DNA from: Mesotaenium endlicherianum
Lineage: Eukaryota > Streptophyta > Zygnematophyceae > Zygnematales > Mesotaeniaceae
Length of the DNA stretch: 38,781 nucleotides
Assembly (NCBI GenBank): GCA_009602735.1
Contig: WELA01006786.1
Span: 604,691 to 643,471, forward strand
Reading direction: 5' to 3'
The notes under the pieces: generated by a model
What the model saw: the letters and a program-made list of their open reading frames with translations, nothing else
What the model was told of the DNA's origin: nothing
Databases searched by the model: none
In this document: positions 1 to 9,984 of the stretch, piece by piece
Layout: every line of letters starts with the position of its first letter
Numbering within the stretch: position 1 is the first letter of the stretch
Made by a program: the position numbers and the translations under genes

Positions 1-483
1 CCTTGCCCCCTTGCCCCCTGCCCTCCTGTCCCCCGCGTGCCCTTCATCATCCCCCCCCCTTGGGCCCTCATCGTGGATGCAGGCGCAGTCAGCAGCTTGC
101 TTGCTTACTCGCTTGCTGGCTGGCTGTGATGGTACGGCTGAGGGGGCGTGGGAGGTGGGAGATCTGCGCACCCTCTGTGAGGCGTGTTTGCCGGTGGGAG
201 GTGGCAAAGGTTTGCCGGCAGCTCGTCTCAGGAGTTGCGGGCAGCAACAGCACCTCTTGCGTACATGTGCTTGTGTGCCCCACCCTCGCCTATCTTGCTG
301 CTCTGTCCCTCTTCTCTCTCTCTCATTCTCCCTCTTTGTCCGTTTGTGTTGGTCCAATGATAAGGGGGCCTAGGGGAGGGGGGGTCTAGGCCTCTCGTGC
401 ACATGGCTGATATGTGCGTGTAAGTGTATCACTCTCTCTCTCTCTGTGCTTGTACTGGCGTGCGCGTGTGGCGTCTCTGCCAG
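1..483 (+). other. Presumed intron of the RF3 gene; no exon recognised
   Basis: This stretch holds C-rich and CT-rich sequence and ends in an acceptor (CTCTGCCAG at 475-483) directly before the first recognisable RF3 exon. The residues that normally precede that exon in RF3 (end of the GTPase region) are not encoded here in any frame I can read, so the earlier exons lie to the left of the window. The open frames here look like chance products of low-complexity sequence. Confidence 0.55.
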
Positions 484-3400
484 GTGGAGCTGTTCCTGGA
501 CAGCTTCTTGGAGTACGCGGTGACACCTGGCGCTCACGAGTCGGACCTGGGGGATGTGGCACCCGAGCTGCCGCACTTCACCGGCTTCGTCTTCAAAGTA
601 CGACAATTTCTCTCCCTCTCTCTCTCTCTTGCTCCTCCCTCTCTCTCTCTTCTTACCTGTCCCCCACACAGCCAGGGCAGGGTCCTTCTCCTCTTCTTGT
701 CAAAACTTTGTAAACAGACGTGCTTCATGCAGCCTGCCCCATGCGCGCGCGCGCGAGCGCAAGCGAGAGAGTGGGAGCAGGAGATATCTCCCTGAGTAGT
801 TGCCAGACGGCAATGTTCCCACGCCAGATGGACCTGCCAGCCAGCCAGCCTGCCACCCATTCGGCCCTGAGAGGGAAGGCGTTTGCCTGAGGGGGCCTCG
901 CCTCTCATCGTGTCGCTGCTGCTGCTGTGCTGGGCCCGTCTGTACGGCTGCCTCTTGGGCTGCGCCCTCTCCCTCTCAGTAGTCATTCTCAGGCAGGCAG
1001 AGCTCGTTGTAAGTCCGCAGCCTAACAAATGAGAAGGGCTGTACAACCCCTGATCTGATCTGATACACACAAGGCTTTGTCCCTTTAGCCGCATGCGTGA
1101 ATGGCTGGCGGTTCCTGACGCACTTGCGCGTGTGGACATGCGGGGTGCGTGCGACTGGGCGAGTGCGCGCGCGCAGCTGCAGGCCAACATGGACCCCAAG
1201 CACCGCGACAAGGTGGCGTTTGTGCGCATCTGCTCCGGTCAGTCCCGCTTCTCATCGGTCAAGTCTAACGGTCAACCCTCGGTCAAAGCCCTGTTCTCCT
1301 GTCGAATAGCTGGCCAAGAAGACACTCAAAGTGACCGCGGGTGGGTGGAAGAGCCGGAGAAAGCTCACACACGTACACACGCTAGCACGCGCGTGCGCAC
1401 ACACACATACACACACACGCACAACACATGCACGCACACACACACTGGCTCTCCTTTCATGCCACGGGAGTAGCAGCAACTCCTAGTGCATTAAACAAGA
1501 AGGGGGGTGCGTGCTGTGGCCGTGGCGAGGCTGGCAGCTGGGCAGCTGGCATTGCTCTCCCTCCGAGGCCCTGCTGCTCTTCCCACCCTCCCACCCTAGC
1601 GCCCCTCCTTTGTCCCCCCATACCCAGCCATCTTCTCTCTCGAGCATGCTGCTGGCTCAATCTCACGCGACCAGCTGTCTTGACGCGCTTGCTTGTGCGC
1701 CCCCACTCTCATCTTTGGGTGGGAAGGCGACGAGGGCTGCAGGCCCAGCTTACGGCTCGTCGCAACACCAGTGCCAATATCCCAACCCGGCTGCTATGGG
1801 TCTGAGCAGCACAAACCAAAACAGCATGCTCGGAGTTTCTTGCTAGGGGGTACTGGCATTCTAGGGGCATGGGGCAAGAGCTGCGGGCGGGCGAAATCTC
1901 ATACCGCGAGGGGATGTAGGGAGGCAAGCGCCACCTCAGCAAGTCAGCCGTCGGGTGCTTCTTACTCTTGGGGTGGGGGGTTATATCGGCTGCGCGCGTG
2001 GCGTGGTGGGGAGAGGGCCACCTGTATGCATCAAGGAATTGGTGCGATGTCTCCGGAGGAAAGTTGCGAAACACGCGGGACCACATTGCGATCGTGAAGA
2101 GCATGCGGGTGGACTGCAGGGCTGTCTTAGACAAGGGAGTTGCTCCATGCAGAAGAGGCTGGCAGATTCATTGAGCTCACCAAGTGAAAAACAGGGTATC
2201 TGTGATAGGGAAGGGGTAGAACCTTCTGTCTCTCAGACCGTCAGCATGCAATTGCCTGCTGCTCTTCACCTAGGGAGGAGGATAGGAGAGGATGTGGCCT
2301 GTGGTAGGGGCCAGAGGAGGTGCGCGTGTGCATGCGAGCGTGCGTGCATGTACCTGCGGTGTGCGTGCGTGCGTGCGTGTGCATGGGGAAATGTGTGCAA
2401 GTGTGTGGGCATGTGCGTCTCCGAGGTAACTCACAGCGTCGTTCTCCTCTGCATGCGAGTGTGCTGCCGGATACAGGGAGGTTCGAGAAGGGCATGAAGG
2501 TCCAGCTGGCGCGCACGGGGCGCACGGTGGCGCTGACGCGGCCGCAAAAGATGTTTGCTCAGGACCGCTCCACCGTCGAGTCCGGCTTTGCTGGCGATGG
2601 TGCTCCCACCCTCTCTCTCCTCTCTCTAGACATGCATACATCGATGTTCAGATATGCACAGTGCTTTTTTCTGCAAACACACGTGGTGTCTGCATGCGTG
2701 TCCTGCATGCTTGTGCGTGTGAGTTTGTGGCAAGGGGGATGAAAGGCCGGGTGTGTGCCTGTGTGTGTTTCTGCCTCTGTGTGTTTGTGCGTGTATGTGT
2801 GTCCTGGTCTCCGTGTGCCCCCCCTCCCTCCCCTTCTCACTCCGTGTGCGTGCACGTGCGCGTGCGCGTGTGTTGTGTCCCTGCGGAGAGGAGCATCAGT
2901 GATAGGGCTGAACAACCCGGGCGTGTTTGCCATCGGGGACACCGTCTACACGGGGCCCCGCCGCGTGTTCCCTGCCATCCCGTCGTTCTCGCCGGAGCTC
3001 TTCTGCTACCTGCGCAACCCCAACCCGTCCAAGTACAAGCAGTTCCAGAAGGGCCTCAACGAGCTCCTGGGCGAGGGCGCCGTCCAGGTCAGCCGCGCGC
3101 CGCCCAGGCTCCCTCCTCGCTCCCTCCCTCGCTTGCCCTCCCTCCCTCCCGGCCTCCTGCTCTCCCGCCCTCCCTTAGGTGGTGGCTATGTCACGCTGCA
3201 GCTGGGCCGTTGTCTGGCTCGCTTGCCCCCCCCCNTGTGGTCTTTCTTCTCATGATGGGGCTGCTGCTCAGTGCTGTGTGCTGATTGGTGTGTTGTGCTG
3301 ACGTTGATTTCTATTAACTGCAGCTTTTGGATTTTTTTCGTACGACCTGATCAAAGTACCGGGTGAAACTTGCCCCTCTTCACTCCTCTCTCTCTTCTCT

Positions 3401-6400
3401 CCTCCCATTGGGACCGGCCTCTTTTTTTCTGCATCAGACTGTCTGTCCCAGCGGCGTCTGCAAGGGGCCCGTGGTCTTTTGTCCTTCATCCCGATCAAAT
3501 CAGATCAGATCAGTTTAGTTCAGATCAAATTACATCTGCCAGGGAGGGTGCAATGACTTATAGGAATTAGCAGGGTGGTTCTCTTGAGGTTCTTGAGAGG
3601 TGACGCTGGCGATGGCCGAGCTTCAGAGCCTCGGTGTCGTCTGCGCTGTTCGATTCAATTGCGAAATTGCTATGCTGCCGCGAGCCAAGAGAAAGGGCAC
3701 TTGTACACACGGCGTGGGGGTGATGATAGGCGTACGGGCGTGGGGCCTTGCTCCATGCTCCAAGTGGGGGGGGGGGGGGGGGTGGGACCCATACAGNGGG
3801 GGGGGGGTTGGGACCCATACAGGGGCCATCGTCAAGGTAGATGGGAGGCTGGTCTCGGGTCTTAGGAGGGCAGCAGCGAAGGAGGAGGAGGAGCCCATGT
3901 GCAGCTGGGGACATGTGGGGCCCCCGCCTGTCTTGCGGGGGCTGGGGGGGGAGGGAGCCTGATGCTTACACCGATGGTGATGTCGATGATGACGATGATG
4001 GTGATGATGACGATGGTGATGCAGATGTTGAACTCGATTGAGATCGGGCGGCAGGACCCCATCCTGGCTGCCGTGGGCCAGCTCCAGTTCGAGGTAGAGC
4101 CCCTTCCAGCCCCTCTTTTTCCTCCCCAACCCCCTATCCGCCTCCCCTCCCCTCCCCTCCCCTCCCCTCCCCTTCCCTCTCGTTTCCTTCCCCTCTCCTC
4201 ACTTTCACTTCCCTCCCCTCCACTCTCACCTGCTCCCCTCTCCCCTCTGGTGCCACTTGGAGCTCACTGGGTAGCTCATGGAAGCAACCCCCTTAAGGAC
4301 TCTGCAAACTCGTCTCTGCCACAGCACCCAGGCAGAGAAGGTGCTCTCTGCTGGTATCTCCTGGAGTTGGGGGTGCCTGGAGCCTGGGGGCAGAGAGGTG
4401 GAGGCGCTTGGAGGAGGTGCTGCTGCCTGTCTCGAATACGTTGCAGGAGAGGGGGTGGAGTTGCCTTAAGATCGCTAGCCGACAGATTGACTGTCGCCGC
4501 GTGCATGACCTGCTGCAGCCGCCGCTGCAGAGCGCCGAAAAGATGCACAGCTTTGCAACGTCACGTGCGGGCACACATAGACGCACACACACACACACGC
4601 GCGCGTGCGCACAGCCACGCACGCAGGCAGGCACTGACACGCATGCGCACCCCATGTGGGGCCCCCCGCGTAGAGCAGGTGGTGCAGTACCGCATGCAGA
4701 GCGAGTACGGCGTAGAGACCACGCTGGAGCCCCTGGGCTACTGCGTGGCGCGCTGGGTGGCGGGCGGCTGGCCCGCACTCGACAAGGTGGGCCGCCTCTA
4801 CAACTGCGCCACCGTCAAGGACCAGGTGCGTGCGCTCTCGCTTACCCCCTCTCCCACTCGCGCGAACGTTTTCCTTCTCTCTCTTTCTCTCTCTCTCGTC
4901 CCTTACTGAAGCCCCCTTCTCTCACTTCTTCTTCCCAATTTGCTTGCCCCCAAACACAAGGCACGCCCCCTCTTGCTGGGTTTGCTGTGCTTCACTGTGG
5001 TCTGCCACATGGCGGCCCTCTGCACACTTTGCAAAGGGTGGGCGTGTGGAAGGGCCCGCTTGTCTTTCCTCCTGCCTCTCTTCCTGTCGGACGCCATACT
5101 GGGAGCGTGCGACAACCAGACCAGCGTGCCGTAGTTCTCAGTATACAATCCTCGTCGGGCTTGGTTTGGAGCTGGGTGCTGAGCTGTCAGGACTCTCTCT
5201 GGGTGCCAGGTGGCGTGGGCTTACAGCTGCAGGGGGTGATCTCAGCACCTCTACCGCCCATCTTTACGCTCCTCCTCCTACTCCTTCTTATGCTGAAGGG
5301 ATACGAGGAGATGGAGGGCAGGGAGGCTAATGACGTGGCACATAGGAGATCCACAAGACGCTAGCTGGCTAGCGGAGGACCAGCTGTCACGCCCAGGGGC
5401 CGAGGCTTGCAGCCATTCACATCAGTGAAGGGAAGCGCAGACGTACGTGCTGATGTTCGTGTGTGTGTGTGTCTGGCGTGTGCATGTGCGTGTGCGCGCA
5501 CGTGCGTGCGTTTGTGCGTGGGCTCCTGTGTGCAAGGAGAGGGGGAGCAGTGGGGACGGCCGGTGCTGCTGTTCCGCAACGAGTGGAACGTGGGCCAGCT
5601 CTTGGTGAGTATCTCTGCGTCCTTTCCCCCTGCCGCTCTCAACCGTTCGCTCATCCCCCCCTCCCCCCCTTCCCACCTCTATGTCCCGCCTGCCCGTTGC
5701 TTCACCTGCACCCGGACTCCCTGACCTACAACCGCACCTTGGATATTATTCGTTCTGAAGTGGGTGAGAGCTGCACGAGAGCCGACAGGCCTTAGGAGAG
5801 AGGGGAGCCTGAAGAGGGGAGGTGGGGAGAGGCCAGAGAGGCCCAGGCGTACAATTGGCCGAGCGGGAGGGAGAGATGGCTCCCAGTAGAGAGAGCGTCG
5901 CTTTGTTGGGAGGTGGTGAGTCCGGGCGGTTGGGGGGCTGGGCGGCTGCCTCTAGCGGCCCTCTGGGAAGAGGCCGTCCTGAGACAGCCGGGAGTTACTT
6001 TGGCTCGGGGCGTGTTTGGATTGTGCCCTGTGTCCCCCCCTTTTTAATGCCTGGTCCTTCCTGCTGGTCCGATCCTGTGCTGCGCACTTGGGGGGCACGT
6101 GGGGGTGCGTGTGGGGCATCACCCTCCCGGGCAGGTCACAAACATTTTGGCGGGTCAAGTCTGGACTGTGTCTCTTGGAGCTTTCACGGGGAGCCCACTG
6201 AGGGGGCGTCGTTGATCATCGTGGCATTGGGTTGTACTGTATCCGCATGTTTGATTTGTATCCCGTGATTAGGTTGTGCGTGTAACATGTCAACGCATGT
6301 CAACAATCACGTAAATGAGGCAACGCATCAATGCTCATGCCTCGCCCAAGCATAGCATGCCACGTGTGCATGCTCATGCACAAGGCCGTGCCGGCCTGCA

Positions 6401-6808
6401 GCTCATATAGAGTGTTCCTTGAAGCGTGCGTGTGCACGCTCTCAAAACATAAGTAGCTGTTGCTTTTGCTCGAAGCTCTGAAACCTTGGCTTTGACAACG
6501 TCATAAACTCAATTCAGCTCTAAAATCCCGCCTGTAGCTAGCTGCATGTCACTGTCGCCTAGGAGATGAGCAGTGGCGTGAAGTTCCAAGGAGCTAATCC
6601 GGAATTACCCCTTGTCGCATCCATGGGGAGCCTAGCACTGAAATGGTAAGTTGACAACGTTCTGGGTGCCTGCACGCGCGCGCGCATGTGCGCCTGTCCA
6701 TGTGCTCACTTGTGCAATTGGGAAATTGCGCATGCTCAGGGTGACCACCCGGAGATTGGGGAGCTGATGCCATACGCATTGCCTCCTGTGGAAACTCCGA
6801 AGAAGTGA
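484..6808 (+). CDS. prfC: Peptide chain release factor 3 (RF3), bacterial/plastid type; C-terminal exons
   Basis: RF3 is a translational GTPase that removes RF1/RF2 from the ribosome after termination; in an alga a copy of this type probably acts in the plastid (inference; the N-terminus is outside the window). Eight exons read in phase: 484-597, 1177-1237, 2477-2599, 2900-3087, 4025-4093, 4679-4825, 5551-5604, 6740-6808 (TGA at 6806-6808), about 275 codons. All junctions are GT-AG. Diagnostic RF3 blocks appear in order: FTGFVFK then [10 protein letters not shown] across the first junction, [84 protein letters not shown], and a DHPEIGEL tail. The stretch covers domains II and III; the GTPase domain lies upstream. 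Exon 5 shows the most family divergence, after EGAVQ. The identity is firm; exon ends are read by eye. Confidence 0.93.
1365..1446. repeat. CA/TG-type simple repeat in an RF3 intron
   Basis: An imperfect (CA)n run with CG interruptions, in the intron between RF3 exons 2 and 3. Confidence 0.85.
2319..2420. repeat. TG/CG simple repeat in an RF3 intron
   Basis: Imperfect GTGCGTGC-type repeats just upstream of the acceptor of RF3 exon 3. A similar TG-rich stretch lies at about 2690-2880, before exon 4. Confidence 0.8.
3766..3822. repeat. Tandem duplicate with poly-G runs and an ambiguous base
   Basis: Two copies of a G-run followed by TGGGACCCATACAG stand side by side inside an RF3 intron. The N at 3797 sits at the start of the second G-run; the other N of the window (3235) follows a C-run. 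Both look like homopolymer sequencing limits, so the lengths here are unreliable. Confidence 0.7.
3975..4021. repeat. GAT/GAC trinucleotide-type repeat before an RF3 acceptor
   Basis: Repeated GATGATG/GACGATG units run up to the GATGCAG acceptor of RF3 exon 5. Confidence 0.75.
4141..4240. repeat. CCCCT polypyrimidine repeat in an RF3 intron
   Basis: A run of perfect CCCCT pentamers grades into irregular C/T tract, inside the intron between RF3 exons 5 and 6. Confidence 0.85.
4569..4605. repeat. CA/CG simple repeat in an RF3 intron
   Basis: A short (CA)n(CG)n run upstream of the acceptor of RF3 exon 6. Confidence 0.75.
5454..5520. repeat. TG/CG simple repeat in an RF3 intron
   Basis: GTGTGTGT grading into GTGCGTGCG, just upstream of the acceptor of RF3 exon 7 at 5551. 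Confidence 0.8.
5605..6739 (+). other. Last intron of the RF3 gene (1135 bp)
   Basis: The donor is GTGAGT at 5605 and the acceptor is CTCAG at 6735-6739. Both flanking exons are in phase 0, and the joined residues (VGQLL then GDHPEIG) fit the RF3 C-terminus. The open frame at 5822-6268 inside it shows no family similarity and is taken as chance. Confidence 0.75.
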
Positions 6809-8134
6809 GCGCCTTGCCTGGCCTGGCCCGGCCTGGCCTGCCTTGACCTGAAGGGCCTATATGTTCCTGTATATTAAATATTTTACCATTTGAGAGAAGT
6901 CATTGCTAGCCCTCACGCAATCCACGAAGTTTTACTGCAGATTTACCTGCCAGTTAGCAACATTGACAAGGTGCGGCATTCGTGAACTAGGGCCTGGGGG
7001 GCTGATAGGTATACCATTGCATATCAAAGTTGATGATATGTGCGACCTAGTTTGATTCATGTTAAAACATGTCAGTCACTCTTCACTTTTTGCTTCCCAC
7101 ATGCATTGAAGCCACTGAGCGGGGGCCAGGTCGCAATCTAGCGTCAGACCGTATATGCAGCGCTTGCAACGACCCACCAGTACACGTTTCTGGTGACCAA
7201 TTCTTAGCTGCTTGTGCCTGGCTCCCATCCGAAAATGTAACTCATTTCAACCAAGTTTAAGACATGTAGATAGAGAATTTGTTATGTGGAGCTTAAGGCA
7301 ATGACGGGGCGTTTTGTGTGACTCTATAGTCAGCTCTGATCAACGCCATACCACTATCTTGATTTGTTGATCAGGCCACATATTTAGCCCATACGCATGG
7401 AGGTCATGCTTGGGGCTTTTGAGAGTTTTGTCTTTGCACTTTGCAATCAGGTGGGGGGAAAAACAACAAAAGCTTGAAAATGAAAGTAGCCAAGTAAGAC
7501 CGTGGAGAGGTACAGACTAGGTATAGGAGGCAGCCCCCGTCGGGAAGGTCCAAGTGCTGACTGAGGGGTGTCTCAACTAGATCCAACAAAATTGCATCAC
7601 TTGACTGCTCGCCGGCATGCACATAGTCCTTCAAATGGACTGCAGAACTTGACGTCGTGACTTCACTTTTGAGTTAAACCTTTTTTTACTTCACAAAGAA
7701 TTCACATAAATGCAACGGCGTACTACTGGTTAACAATCCAGGCAATGCATTTCCAATGAACAGTGAAAATCCATGCTCATAACCACCAGGAGAGGAAAAG
7801 CAACGAGCGAGAAGCACCCAAGTAGTTGAAGAGGCCAGCCGTCACATGCCTGATTCCATTCAAGTTGAAGCAGCTTGTCTGGAAGCGTCGACATTGTTCA
7901 GAGGAGATTAACCTTTACATTGTATACTTAATAAGCTGGGCCAACATTAGTGAACTAAGTTCTAGGGTTCAAGATTTTTATAATACAAATTGTACATATG
8001 TAACGGAACTGTATATAATATATACATCCTCTACAAGGACTTCTGGCCTAAAACCTTGATGATTGTAATACCTACTAGTTGCATGTTATTCTTACCAACC
8101 CATCAATCTATAAAGGCGATGCCTACAACCACCT
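6809..8134. other. Non-coding stretch downstream of RF3
   Basis: It starts with a short GGCCT-rich repeat (about 6818-6850, several GCCTGGCC-like units), then AT-richer DNA with ATTAAATATTTT that may belong to the RF3 3' end region. On the minus strand, about 7404-7660 contains a coding-looking frame after a CTGCAG acceptor (KDYVHAGEQSSDAILLDL), but I find no good donor, so it is only a possible exon. Nothing else is supported. Confidence 0.4.
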
Positions 8135-9190
8135 TCAACAGTCAACCTCAAGAGCTGCTGCGCAGCATACCATGAACCTGAGGCCCTTCCAAGCGCCCCC
8201 TTCCTCCTCCTCCCGATCCAACATCTCGCAAACCCGTATCCTATTGCCTAAGATTCTTCGAGATGGGCACGTGGCCACAAGATTCTCTGACCTGTCCTTT
8301 CGCTCATCCCTGTCCACTTGTCCATCTTTCACATGTCTATCATCTGTACCTTTTCCGCTTGCTCCTGTTGAGCAGCTGTCACCTATGTTTGCCCCCCCAC
8401 TACCTTCCTCTGCACAGCAATTGGTACCAGCACTATAGATTTCTACCCAGCCCCCGTCTGCCTCTCTTTCCACTAAGTCTTCTGTTCTAAGCTCTTGCTC
8501 TCGCACTGCAGGGCCAGTTCTGGATGAATGCACATCCCTACATAATGAATCCGTGAGTAGCTTCCCTTCATGGCCATCTCTATGGGCATCGTTACCTTCA
8601 TCTGATTTTTGGGGTGGTCTAACTGATCCGAGCTCCAAAGATCTGGTCAATGGCAGCATCGTTATGCATGCAGAGTCCCGCACTTTTGGACGAGAGTTCG
8701 ATGATACCAGGGCTGAGTTACTGACGACAGTGGCTGCTCGAACGCTCAACCATGCCTGGCTTCTGGATGAGAGCACACATACGTCATCTTCATCCACTTT
8801 GGAATGAAGGAGGCTTTCACTGGGTCTAGAAAAGACGTTTTGGCTACTATCTGCATCCCTGCCACCCATAAATTTTTGAAGGTCAGGCTTAATGTGAACA
8901 GGTACCCGCAAGCTGTACCCAGTCCTCCTCACCGTTCGGCAGAAAAGTCCATGACAAACATTATATGCAATGTGTCTGCAGGCAAGCCAGCTTAGTACAC
9001 AGCGAAGTTGGCTCACTCGGCCCCCAGCCTTATCCACAACAACAAAGATAGTCATGTCTCCTTTTCTCACGTCGCATGATGTGAAATGAAACCACATGGC
9101 TTTCCTGTAGGAGGCTAACCAGAATTTTCCCACAGATGCCTGCGAGTGCTTACCTCTGACCCAATAGAAAGTGACTGAACCAATGTCCAA
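8135..9190 (-). CDS. Hypothetical protein exon or open frame, function unknown
   Basis: An open minus-strand frame of about 350 codons in DNA of moderate GC, far longer than chance predicts, so at least part is probably coding. It has no ATG at the listed right edge (the first codon there is TTG). A possible acceptor (TTTTCTAG) lies before the residues RPSESLLHSK near 8826, so the real exon could be about 8135-8826, with the right part being intron or another exon. The protein is polar and acidic with low-complexity runs (VDRDERKDRSEN, LDREEEEGG) and no recognised domain. I considered a Tudor-like reader because of fragments in another frame but found no consistent reading. The stop is TGA at the left end. 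Confidence 0.35.
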   Translation of the reverse strand: MDIGSVTFYWVRGKHSQASVGKFWLASYRKAMWFHFTSCDVRKGDMTIFVVVDKAGGRVSQLRCVLSWLACRHIAYNVCHGLFCRTVRRTGYSLRVPVHIKPDLQKFMGGRDADSSQNVFSRPSESLLHSKVDEDDVCVLSSRSQAWLSVRAATVVSNSALVSSNSRPKVRDSACITMLPLTRSLELGSVRPPQKSDEGNDAHRDGHEGKLLTDSLCRDVHSSRTGPAVREQELRTEDLVEREADGGWVEIYSAGTNCCAEEGSGGANIGDSCSTGASGKGTDDRHVKDGQVDRDERKDRSENLVATCPSRRILGNRIRVCEMLDREEEEGGAWKGLRFMVCCAAALEVDC

Positions 9191-9226
9191 TTAAGGTTCA
9201 GACCATGGTTCAGACTAAGTACTAAT

Positions 9227-9578
9227 CTAAAATGCACCAGACTTTAACTCGGGCTCCCAGAACAGATACTGCAGCCTCCCCAGAAGGTTGAGAAACTGTT
9301 TTACAGTGAGCCTTCTGTAAAGATAGTGTTAGTTTAAGTAAGGGGACAGCTGGACCATGCAACAATGACAATGACTAACGTAACCAGAATAGGGGAGCAC
9401 TGCTCTACATGTCGAGGAAATACAGGAATACTATACAGGCTGGTATCTAGTGCCCATGCTCACCTCTGCCATGAGCTGTTTTCATCGAAGGCTTGTTGCT
9501 TTGATTCAATCTTGGGCTTAGAGTGACATATCTGATACTCTTCAAGGGACTCCATCGGCTGGTAACTTTCAATCAAAG
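9227..9578 (-). CDS. Hypothetical small two-exon gene, function unknown
   Basis: On the minus strand an acceptor (CTCCCCTTGCAG) precedes an exon at 9578-9464 that contains an ATG (PMESLEEYQICHSKPKIE) and ends at a GTGAGC donor with two bases of a codon. A second acceptor (TATCTTTACAG) at 9315 opens an exon 9314-9227 that completes the codon and reads RLTVKQFLNLLGRLQYLF to a TAG at 9227-9229. The phases match. From the ATG the product would be about 60 residues, or longer if upstream exons exist. I recognise no family. It may instead be the end of a larger gene. Confidence 0.3.
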
Positions 9579-9910
9579 CTGCAAGGGGAGAAAGAAAGAA
9601 CAGACTAAGAATTGCATTGAAGCGAATGCATGCCACAATAATGCTCAGCTGAACGTAACAGTTTACGACGCTCCAGCAGGTAACTGCATTCAGATGAAAC
9701 ACGATCCCTCGATCAGTTGTCAGAGAAGGTCATTTCTTCAAAGTTAGATGATTCTTTCAGCTTCCGGTCAACTACACTTGTGCAAAACAAGACAAAATGT
9801 CAGCTTATCGGCATTATGAGGACAAGCACGTTGAATAACTATGAACCTAATGTGGTACAAAGACGAGGCCCTTCCGGAAGGCAGAACTCCTTGTGACTCG
9901 TATTGCCATT

Positions 9911-9984
9911 ACTTACAAACACAGGCGAATGTCGAGACGAGCTTGAGTCACGTGTCAAACCTCAGAGAATGTGCTCCCTTTATA
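9911..9984 (-). promoter_or_regulatory. Candidate promoter and first-exon donor for the small minus-strand gene
   Basis: A TATA-type box (TATAAAGG) reads on the minus strand at 9984-9977, and a strong donor (GTAAGTAATGG) follows about 65 bases downstream at 9916. The arrangement fits a short 5' untranslated exon for the gene at 9227-9578. No start site can be shown from sequence alone. Confidence 0.25.

Noticed and set aside
534..1229. 231-codon minus-strand open frame
   Set aside because: It is the antisense of RF3 exons 1 and 2 and the intron between them; the plus-strand reading is explained by a known family.
3623..4129. 168-codon minus-strand open frame rich in His
   Set aside because: The His run is the antisense of a GAT repeat and the frame covers an RF3 exon on the other strand.
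5711..5795. A terminal RF3 exon reading [16 protein letters not shown] after exon 7
   Set aside because: The HPD word fits RF3, but there is no AG acceptor between the donor region and this stretch. The exon at 6740-6808 has a canonical acceptor, the right phase and a better RF3 tail (DHPEIGEL).
9203..9314. A Tudor-like reading (LGARVKVWCILD) on the minus strand
   Set aside because: It needs a frame that does not fit the phase of the exon before it and runs into several stops; the phase-compatible frame gives a different peptide.
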